A DNA stretch of 41,348 bases from Methanobacteriota archaeon. GTDB lineage: Archaea > Halobacteriota > Methanomicrobia > Methanomicrobiales > Methanomicrobiaceae. Positions 33,777 to 40,124 of the stretch are shown here, piece by piece. The DNA lies in NCBI GenBank assembly GCA_016841485.1, contig JAENZA010000006.1, positions 1 through 41,348 of the forward strand, written 5' to 3'. The translations under genes and the position numbers were made by a program. The stretch's first letter is position 1. Each line of letters starts with the position of its first letter. The notes beneath the pieces were generated by a model, which worked only from the letters and a program-made list of their open reading frames with translations, searched no databases and was not told the DNA's origin.

Positions 33777-33937
33777 ACCCCGAGGATGAAGTGGCGGCAG
33801 CAGAGGTGCGGCTGCGGAAAGGACACGAGGATGCCGGAATTGAAGCGGTGGGAGAGGCATTTCTGATGCGGTACAATCCCCCCTGGATACCCGGATTCCT
33901 GTGGCATAACGAGGTGGGGCTGGAGATCAAACGGTGA
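33777..33937 (+). pseudogene. SOUL gene fragment (C-terminal end only)
   Basis: Reads PEDEVAAAEVRLRKGHEDAG then FLMRYNPPWIPGFLWHNEVG and LEIKR, very close to the last ~53 residues of the complete SOUL gene at 22008. DNA similarity continues past the stop to about 34,022. It has no start of its own and is joined head-on to the dsRBD fragment. A broken duplicate. Confidence 0.75.
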
Positions 33938-34076
33938 AACACTGTGACCGGACACGGTAAAAAAGAGACCTGAAATTTCTTGGTGACTCCCTTAAAAAAC
34001 CACCTGAAGCTCCATGATGAGACTCCTAAACGTCCGGGAATAAAAAGTAGTGAAAAATGTGAGAGAAGAAAAGGGA

Positions 34077-34553
34077 TTAGCCGTTTTTCAGGGCCACAAT
34101 ATCTTTCACGCCAACCAGTTTCCAGACCGCAGAACGCTCCTCGTGGATGATGATTTCGGGGGGGTCCTCGGGGCTGTAGCCCAGTGCAGAGAGGACCCGT
34201 GGGGAGAGCCGGTGTCGTGCCATCATGGCAACGAATTGTTCCCTCACGTCCTTTTTCCGGGCCGGATCCTTCACCTCTTCGAGTTTTCCCTGCAGGCTTA
34301 CAAAGGTGAAGGACGAGAGATCAGGCATGTACTCTTCGATCTCGACCGATACCAGCGGGTTTGCGGCAAAATATTCCATCTTCCTCCCGTATTTCGTGGA
34401 AAGGAAGTACAGGTACTTTTTGTCAAAGATGTACATGAACGGTGCAATATAGGGGTGCCCGGTACCTGCAAAGGCAATACGGGAGACGTACTGCCGTTCG
34501 ATCAGGGCATCATACTCTGCTTTGGTCATCCCGGGGATCTTCAGCGCATCCAT
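34077..34553 (-). CDS. Pyridoxamine-5'-phosphate-oxidase-like flavin-binding protein
   Basis: 158 residues. The split-barrel start LKIPGMTKAEYDALIERQYV, then SRIAFAGTGHPYIAPFMYIF, KKYLYFLSTKYGRKMEYFAA and NPLVSVEIEEY are typical of the PNPOx-like family that binds FMN, F420 or haem. The catalytic specificity cannot be read. The C-terminal part (PEIIIHEERSAVWKLVGVKD) fits. ATG 34553 follows GAGGATAG. Stand-alone gene within a rearranged segment. Confidence 0.8.
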   Translation of the reverse strand: MDALKIPGMTKAEYDALIERQYVSRIAFAGTGHPYIAPFMYIFDKKYLYFLSTKYGRKMEYFAANPLVSVEIEEYMPDLSSFTFVSLQGKLEEVKDPARKKDVREQFVAMMARHRLSPRVLSALGYSPEDPPEIIIHEERSAVWKLVGVKDIVALKNG

Positions 34554-34639
34554 AAGACTATCCTCATAAACCTGCTATAGGTCGTAAAACAGATAAGGAT
34601 GATGGCGGACCCGAAGGCAATGTTACCCTCGACGGTCAG

Positions 34640-34963
34640 TCACCGCGTATCCTTCAGATCCGGCGAGGCGATGAGATACCCCCCGTAGACCATCATCCAT
34701 ATCAGGGCAGGATAGGCGATCATCCTCTCTGTTCCGCCGTGGCCGATACTGCCTGATACCATCAGGGCATCGGCATTCACCAGGATCATCAGGGGCACGA
34801 AAAGTATCCCGATTATCCCGGCAAGAACGGATGCCTTGTCCAGGGGGTGTTTCGCCATCCTTCCGGCGACGATGGCTCCGAGATTTATGAATACGAATGC
34901 CAGGAGGGCGAACAATCCATGGACTCCCGTGGGGTTGTCAAGAGGGATGAGTCCGGCGTCCGT
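34640..34963 (-). pseudogene. DUF998-like membrane protein, N-terminally truncated
   Basis: The minus-strand frame runs from a stop at 34964-34966: AGLIPLDNPTGVHGLFALLA, FVFINLGAIVAGRMAKHP, SVLAGIIGILFVPLMILV, IGHGGTERMIAYPALIWMMV and GGYLIASPDLKDTR. The LIP.DNPTGVHG..A...F and GTERMIAYP..IW patterns match the second half of DUF998 membrane proteins. The first half is missing: its place is taken by copy B of the repeated element, whose homology begins at this point. TTG 34915 could start a short product, but it is probably a remnant. Confidence 0.55.
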
Positions 34964-35222
34964 TTAGAAACGCTTAAATATGGCCTCATTCGGGGAAATC
35001 GGCCCGCAGGAGCGATCGACACAGACGCGAAATGCGGGCGGATCGCATGGTCTCCCGCCCCTCTGCACCTTCGGAAAACGGCCAGGTGTACAGGGCGAAT
35101 ATAGTCCGTGGAAGTGGCTCTGTTTGGGATGGGGAGGGAGGAGATTGGTTCTTTTTTCAGCACCCCTAAATCCCTGAAAATACGGCCAAATCGGGCTTAT
35201 TTTTGGGTGGAATAAGGGAGGT
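34964..35222 (+). ncRNA. Repeated intergenic element, copy B (candidate ncRNA)
   Basis: About 11 single-base differences and no gaps against copy A over ~175 bp from the TATA-like AAACGCTTAAATATGG (34969-34984) to TTTTTT (35152-35157). The CGATC/GATCG hairpin, GCACC/GGTGT and the G-run tract GGGATGGGGAGGGAGG are unchanged. The frame from ATG 34980 is open as in A; six of eleven differences are silent third positions, so a ~60-aa protein is not excluded. It abuts the truncated DUF998 gene. Confidence 0.5.
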
Positions 35223-35371
35223 GGGTCCCCGCTTCACAGGTGGTTGGAAGGTACATCCAGCCTGTCCGAAATGAAGGTTCTCTCTCTAGGGCTCCGACCC
35301 TATGTTTGCAACATATGTAAAACGTGCCTCGTGGGGCAAAAGAGAGTGGGTATTTTGTAATTCCAGGCGGC

Positions 35372-35509
35372 TCACTTGATCTTTTTGTTGAGCTTCTTGA
35401 GTTTCTTCTTGGCGGCCTGGCTGCCCGCAGCCGCCTGCTGCGAGAGCTCTTCTGCCTTGGCCTTCTTCGCTTTGTTCTTGGTTTCCATTTGTTTCTTACT
35501 CATTGCCAT
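35372..35509 (-). CDS. Lys-rich 45-aa protein, copy 1
   Basis: MAMSKKQMETKNKAKKAKAE, ELSQQAAAGSQAAKKKLKKL, NKKIK: 17 Lys in 45 residues, predicted helical, no Cys or aromatic residues. GAGGT lies 6-7 bases before ATG 35509; Met3 is an alternative start. A strong TATA (TAATATAAATATA, ~35,537-35,550 on the minus strand) lies ~30-40 bp upstream. A near-identical gene with the same promoter is at 36089. The charge suggests nucleic-acid binding (inference). No family known to me. Confidence 0.65.
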   Translation of the reverse strand: MAMSKKQMETKNKAKKAKAEELSQQAAAGSQAAKKKLKKLNKKIK

Positions 35510-35619
35510 GAAGGTACCTCGCCAGGCCTGGGTCTGGGTATATTTATATTAGTTCATTCATTTAAGGCAGTGTCGTTGGTGGCGTGGAAAGTGATTCTGT
35601 CATTTTGGTAGTGGCAAAG

Positions 35620-35946
35620 TCATTTTCCTTTCTTTTGAATGGAGAGTGACTCTTCTGCCCATTCGATCAATTCTTCCGGGTTCTCCAGGACGTCCGGAGG
35701 GATCTCATAGTAGGACGACATCGCCGGTTTGTCTGGGTAGGGTCGGAATGGTGCCGATCCTGCCGCCAGATAGTTGTCCCTGTTCGTGTCATCGACCTTC
35801 AGGTAGCAAACATCGTCCGCGACAAGGCCAAACATCAGACCGTCACGGTAGAGTCCCGCACCGCCGAACATTTTTCGTACGGTGACGCCGCCCCACGCCG
35901 AGAGCTGATCGATAAGGTATGCGAGAAATTCGTCCGATACCGTCAT
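35620..35946 (-). CDS. TfoX N-terminal-domain protein
   Basis: 108 residues: FLAYLIDQLSAWGGVTVRKM, FGGAGLYRDGLMFGLVADDV, CYLKVDDTNRDNYLAAGSAP and MSSYYEIPPDVLENPEELIE fit the TfoX N-terminal domain. That domain occurs alone in many prokaryotes; the competence role of full TfoX does not apply to the single-domain form, whose function is unknown. ATG 35946 follows GGGGGAG. It lies between the two Lys-rich copies on the same strand. Confidence 0.85.
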   Translation of the reverse strand: MTVSDEFLAYLIDQLSAWGGVTVRKMFGGAGLYRDGLMFGLVADDVCYLKVDDTNRDNYLAAGSAPFRPYPDKPAMSSYYEIPPDVLENPEELIEWAEESLSIQKKGK

Positions 35947-36088
35947 ATGGTCTCCCCCTGCGTTTTCAGAGGGTAAGATAGTGTCCCTCCCGGACGGTCA
36001 TGACCCCACCGTCAGCTGGTCATTGGAATGATGAATCAATTCGCCATGTGGTAAAATTACAAAAAAAAGTTGAAATATTCCTGTCGGC

Positions 36089-36226
36089 TCACTTGATCTT
36101 TTTATTAAGCTTCTTGAGCTTCTTCTTGGCGGCTTCGCTCCCGCCGGCCGCCTGCTTCGAGAGTTCTTCTGCCTTGGCCTTCTTCGCTTTGTTCTTGGTT
36201 TCCATTTGTTTCTTACTCATTGCCAT
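36089..36226 (-). CDS. Lys-rich 45-aa protein, copy 2
   Basis: MAMSKKQMETKNKAKKAKAE, ELSKQAAGGSEAAKKKLKKL, NKKIK. It differs from copy 1 at only four residues (24, 28, 29 or 30 region, and 31). The upstream ~70 bp, including GAGGT, the TAATATAAATATA box and the stretch TTTAAGGCAGTGTCGTTG beyond it on the plus strand, are nearly identical too, so the duplication included promoter and gene but not TfoX. Expression of both copies seems likely. Confidence 0.65.
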   Translation of the reverse strand: MAMSKKQMETKNKAKKAKAEELSKQAAGGSEAAKKKLKKLNKKIK

Positions 36227-36528
36227 GAAGGTACCTCGCCAGGCCTGGGTCTGGGTATATTTATATTATTGTATTCATTTAAGGCAGTGTCGTTGTCGGC
36301 CTCGGTACGCTTCGGAGACACGAAAAGCTGATCCGATCGACTGTTATTGTACAAGTTTTACCAGTCCCTGATGTGGCATTCAACATAGGATGTCGTATTT
36401 CAGCCCCTACAGAAACCGAATCCTGCAGGGTCGTCCTGCCGTAAATCAATATATAATTCCTACACAGATAACGCAGAATTTAGAATAAATATAAATAATA
36501 TCACAATCAGGAGGTATTCATTGCATTG
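36227..36528. other. Promoter of Lys-rich copy 2, then AT-rich intergenic DNA
   Basis: 36,227-36,300 duplicates the promoter region of copy 1. Further right are AT-rich tracts (AATATAAATAATATC near 36488-36502) and AGGAGGT (36509-36515), the only strong ribosome-binding-like site here, which leads into the weak frame at 36529. 36,664-36,906 shows nothing else. Confidence 0.35.
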
Positions 36529-36663
36529 ATGGAGTTCATTCCCAGTCAGAGTTCACCAGCAAGTTGGATAATATCACCAAACGACAGCATCCACACAGAT
36601 CCGAGAACTTTCGAAACGGAGGGGAAAGGGGGATTTGCCCTACATTTGTTTCGTCGTTTTTAG
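36529..36663 (+). CDS. Possible 44-aa frame with promoter and ribosome site (weak)
   Basis: ATG 36529 lies 13 nt after AGGAGGT and ~30 nt after a TATA-like tract. The product (MEFIPSQSSPASWIISPNDS and following) is not typical of a folded protein. Recorded because of the signals, not the product. Confidence 0.2.
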   Translation: MEFIPSQSSPASWIISPNDSIHTDPRTFETEGKGGFALHLFRRF

Positions 36664-36906
36664 ATGGCGGCATAGCGGAAGGTGACTGGAGAGGAGGGAA
36701 TTTCAATAGTGCATAGAGTGTGAATTGCTTTGAAATTTCACGGAAGAGGAAGGAGCATCTTCATTAGGGGGATGTGTCTGTTGTCGTTGTCACAGCCCCC
36801 CCTTATCAATGATTGTTTCATTCGGATTTGCCTCAAAGAAAGAACCGAGGAATCCGCGGAATTCCATACGTTTTCTTCTTCTGGTAGACATTTTGGAGGA
36901 TGAAAA

Positions 36907-38259
36907 ATGAATGAGAAACCTATTCCATTATTAGTTCTGTTCCTTGCCGCTTTCATGGTCGTTCCGGCTTTGGGAGCGTATGATATAACGATCGAACCCG
37001 TTTGCACCACTGAAGGAATACTATCAGGCCCCGCCATTTCGGGCGACATCATCGTCTGGGCTGATTACCGGAATGATAACTGGGACATCTACATGTACGA
37101 CCTCTCCACCGAGACCGAAAGCGCGGTCTGCACCGATGTCGGTGACCAGCTGTATCCCGCCGTTTCGGGCGACATCATCGTCTGGGCTGACGACCGGAAT
37201 GAAGACAGTGACATCTACATGTACAACCTCTCGACAGGCATGGAGAGCGCGGTCTGCACCACTGCCGGTGACCAGGAGGAACCTGCCATTTCAGGCGACA
37301 TCATCGTCTGGACGGATTCCCGGAATGAAGACAGTGACATCTACATGTACAACCTCTCCACCGAGACCGGAAGCGCGGTCTGCACCGCTGCCGGTGACCA
37401 GGAGGAGCCCGCTATTTCGGGCGACATCATCGTCTGGAGGGATACGCGGAACGGGAACTGGGACATCTACATGTACGACCTCACCGCCGGGACTGAGAGC
37501 GCGGTCTGCATCGTTGCAGGTCGCCAGTGGGTTCCCGCCATCTCGGGCGACATCATCGTCTGGGCGGATAACCGGAATGGTAACTGGGACATCTACATGT
37601 ACAACTTCTCCACCGGGACTGAGAGCGCGGTCTGCAGCGCTGAAGATGGCCAGCTGTTTCCCGCCATTTCGGGTGACATCATCGTCTGGGCGGATTCCCG
37701 AAATGAGTTGAATCCCTACAACGACCCCCCGGATATCTACGTGTATGATCTCGCCACCAAGACAGAGACCAGGGTCTGGACCGCTTCGGTTCCTGAGACG
37801 CGGCCCGCCATCTCGGGCGACATCATCGTCTGGGCTGATAAACTAGATGGAAACAAGGTCATCTACATGGCCACCATCGACGAGACCGAGATCGTGGCGT
37901 CCGTGGACCTCGACCCTGACACGCTCACTTTTAAGAGTAATGGGCCGTACATCACTGCCTTTATCGAGCTGCCCGAAGGCTATGACCCGGCGGCAATCGA
38001 TGCCCTCTCCTGCTGCCTCGACTGCGACTACGGGCACTTCGAGGTTCTGGCGGACGCTCCCTGCGGTGTCGGTGACTACGATGCCGACGGCATCCCGGAC
38101 ATGATGGTGAAATTCAACCGCGAGGCGCTGGTCGAGGTGTTTGCCGACGTGTTCTTCGAATTTGAAGGTAAGTTTACCGAGGTTGGCTTGACGCTGAATG
38201 GGACGATGAGTGATGGCACCATATTTGTCGGAGAAGACATCATTCAGGTGCGGATTTGA
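36907..38259 (+). CDS. Secreted seven-bladed TolB-like beta-propeller protein
   Basis: 450 residues. Signal peptide IPLLVLFLAAFMVVPALGA (about 6-24). Seven repeats of the form PAISGDIIVWADxRN-x-DIYMYDLST span residues ~42-330: six intervals, five of 42 residues (126 bp) and the last of 48. This is the TolB-like propeller type common in secreted proteins of methanogens. The C-terminal ~115 residues are a separate domain with VDLDPDTLTFKS and a CGVGDYDADGIPDMMVKFNR calcium-loop-like stretch. No sorting signal or membrane anchor at the end, so it is probably released or bound to the surface. GGAGGATG lies before ATG 36907. The repeats are near-identical in DNA, indicating recent expansion or conversion. 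Confidence 0.85.
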   Translation: MNEKPIPLLVLFLAAFMVVPALGAYDITIEPVCTTEGILSGPAISGDIIVWADYRNDNWDIYMYDLSTETESAVCTDVGDQLYPAVSGDIIVWADDRNEDSDIYMYNLSTGMESAVCTTAGDQEEPAISGDIIVWTDSRNEDSDIYMYNLSTETGSAVCTAAGDQEEPAISGDIIVWRDTRNGNWDIYMYDLTAGTESAVCIVAGRQWVPAISGDIIVWADNRNGNWDIYMYNFSTGTESAVCSAEDGQLFPAISGDIIVWADSRNELNPYNDPPDIYVYDLATKTETRVWTASVPETRPAISGDIIVWADKLDGNKVIYMATIDETEIVASVDLDPDTLTFKSNGPYITAFIELPEGYDPAAIDALSCCLDCDYGHFEVLADAPCGVGDYDADGIPDMMVKFNREALVEVFADVFFEFEGKFTEVGLTLNGTMSDGTIFVGEDIIQVRI

Positions 38260-38359
38260 TTACCTCTTTTTTTCCACTTTACCGGAGGAGATAGAAGGTA
38301 TCAGCCCTTCCCCCATCCAACAGAAACCCTCATCCCCCACAGCACACCACTCTTCTGGC

Positions 38360-38542
38360 ATGAAAAACATCGAAATGAAGCTCGAAGGCACCATCCTTAC
38401 CATGAAAGTCGACATCGCAAAGGACTTCGGGCCGTCAAAGTCCGGCAAGTCCATCACGGTCGCCTCGACCGAGGGCAATATCTCCGTTCCCGGTGCCGAG
38501 GACGTGAAGATTGGCCTGAATGTGTACAAGAGCAAGAAGTGA
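38360..38542 (+). CDS. Conserved 60-aa protein, copy 2
   Basis: Same 60-residue product as 22670-22852 with only silent base changes, for example in KLEGT and STEGN. The upstream ~50 bp is also shared (AACAGAAACCCTCATCCC). In the first locus the SOUL gene precedes it; here the matching SOUL fragment is 4.3 kb away at 33777. A T-run (38570-38575) follows 27 bp after the stop. Perfect protein conservation suggests both copies are functional, or that the duplication is recent. Confidence 0.7.
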   Translation: MKNIEMKLEGTILTMKVDIAKDFGPSKSGKSITVASTEGNISVPGAEDVKIGLNVYKSKK

Positions 38543-38633
38543 AGGGTTTCGTATTCGCAGAAATCATTATTTTTTGCCCTGATCTGTCAGGTCTGTACCT
38601 TCCATGGGTGGTAGAGGCAGGACATCCACCTCG

Positions 38634-38790
38634 GTATAAGAAACGCTTTAATAGGCCCCCATTCGGTAAAAACGACCCTTAAAAACCATCGACACAGAAG
38701 CAAAATGCGGGCGGATCGCACCCTTCCCCTACCGTCTGTCTGCACCTTCGAAAATGGGCCGGCCACGGCATCCGGGTATCCGCAAAGGAG
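38634..38790 (+). ncRNA. Repeated intergenic element, copy C (divergent)
   Basis: Aligns without gaps to copies A and B from AGAAACGC (38639) through ATGCGGGCGGATCGCA (38705-38720), and again around CTGCACCTTCG. Many substitutions lie between, and similarity fades after ~38,760. The TATA-like TTTAATAG remains; the T-run does not. The open frame of A and B is broken here by a TAA. Probably a decayed or diverged copy. It lies directly upstream of the methyltransferase gene. Confidence 0.4.
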
Positions 38791-38843
38791 ATATAATCGT
38801 ATTACGAAGATGACCACGAACAACATGCGGGAGAGTCAGAGAC

Positions 38844-39533
38844 GTGAAGAGTGACAATGGGGAGGGGACATACACAAAGTGGGACCTGGAAAAGATGGCC
38901 GCGAAGTACGACGAGCTGGCCGCCCGGACCGTCCCCGATATGGAACTCTTCTATGGAGCCGTAACCGATGCATTCCCGGAGCAGAGTGAACGAGTGCTCG
39001 AACTTGGCTGCGGCACCGGCATTCTCACTGCACGAATACGAAGAATACACCCGGATACGGCCGTCATCTGCATCGACAATTCAGAGGCGATGCTCGCAGC
39101 CGCCCGGCAGAAACCGGAGCTGGACGGTGTCACCCTGACCCGGGGAGATATCAGGGAACCGTGGCCCGACGGCCCTTTTGACGCCGTGGTGAGCACTTTC
39201 TGTCTCCTCGCCCTTGAACCCGATGAGCAGCGGACGGTGCTTAAACGGGCATACGATATGCTTCGCCCCGGAGGTGTCTGTATCACGGGATGCGTCCTGA
39301 GGCCCCCAACCGCAGAAGAGGAACAGCGCTGTCTGGCCCGCTGGGAGACGTTCATGCAGGATGCCGGTCTCGAACCGGAAGAAATCCGGCGGCAGAAGGA
39401 GTCATGGGGCGCTGCCGGTGACCGCATTCCCACCCTGGATGCATTCCGGGAGATGCTTGAGGCCGCGGGGTTCACCCAAATCCGGTGCCCGTACCGCCAT
39501 GAATTGAATGCCGTCGTCGTCGCAGAACGGTGA
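38844..39533 (+). CDS. Class I SAM-dependent methyltransferase
   Basis: 229 residues. Motif I VLELGCGTGILTARI (about 51-65), an acidic residue at the end of strand 2 (AVICIDNSEAML), motif II/III GDIREPWPDGPFDAVVST and LRPGGVCITGCVL are standard for the Rossmann methyltransferase fold. The acceptor is unknown. The C-terminal part (EIRRQKESWGAAGDRIPTLD) resembles UbiE/Methyltransf_25 relatives. GTG 38844 follows GGGAG by ~10 nt. TATA-like GATATAATC lies ~45 bp upstream. Stand-alone gene. Confidence 0.85.
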   Translation: MKSDNGEGTYTKWDLEKMAAKYDELAARTVPDMELFYGAVTDAFPEQSERVLELGCGTGILTARIRRIHPDTAVICIDNSEAMLAAARQKPELDGVTLTRGDIREPWPDGPFDAVVSTFCLLALEPDEQRTVLKRAYDMLRPGGVCITGCVLRPPTAEEEQRCLARWETFMQDAGLEPEEIRRQKESWGAAGDRIPTLDAFREMLEAAGFTQIRCPYRHELNAVVVAER

Positions 39534-39594
39534 CCAACCGGAAGCAGGGAAAAATCCACGTGACCGATCTTAACGAGTGAGAGACTCTCGGATA

Positions 39595-39769
39595 ATGAGT
39601 GTGACCGCGCCTGAACCGCCCGTTCTTCAGGGGGGATGTCGCCATCGCCTGTGAGTGCTGCCAGTGCGGCAACTGGTATACTGCCATACACTGCATTCGG
39701 ACAGTTCGTTTTCCATTTCTTCCCGCCAAAGGCCGCACATATGGGCGTGATTCCTGGATTGGTCGGTAG
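39595..39769 (+). pseudogene. Possible frameshifted Cys-rich small protein (weak)
   Basis: ATG 39595 gives MSVTAPEPPVLQGG, then the frame breaks in a run of six G (39630-39635). One base less continues as DVAIACECCQCGNWYTAIHC and IRTVRFPFLPAKGRTYG to TAG at 39767. CxCCxCGxWY...HC resembles a small zinc-finger protein. No family identified. Confidence 0.25.
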
Positions 39770-40124
39770 ATTTTCGTGTGTCTGAACTGGTGAAGGATCT
39801 CTCCTACGGGTACGCGGCGTGATGCAGGGTCGGAGGGGAATGGGATGATGAAGAGACCAGAAAAATGATTCTCTTATGCAAAGTGAATAATTGATATATA
39901 TTCCGAAATGCTCAGTGTGTCCTCTCCACGGTGCGATTGGAGGAGTCCCGGGCTTTTCTGTATTGCAGGAGACCATACCTGCGTGGCATACTCCGGCACG
40001 AAAAGGAGCCTGGATCCGCGCATCCTGCCGGGGAAAAGTTAATGCTGCCAAATGCCGGTATCTTCCACATCGCCTTTGCCTGAACTGTCCTGCACAGGAG
40101 GCAGAAGAAACGAGGAGAAATACC
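39770..40124. promoter_or_regulatory. Region upstream of catalase
   Basis: 355 bp without a gene. AT-rich TTGATATATATTCC near 39891-39904 is the best TATA candidate, about 220 bp from the start, implying a long leader; nothing better lies closer. CGAGGAGA (40111-40118) is the ribosome-binding site. Confidence 0.35.
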
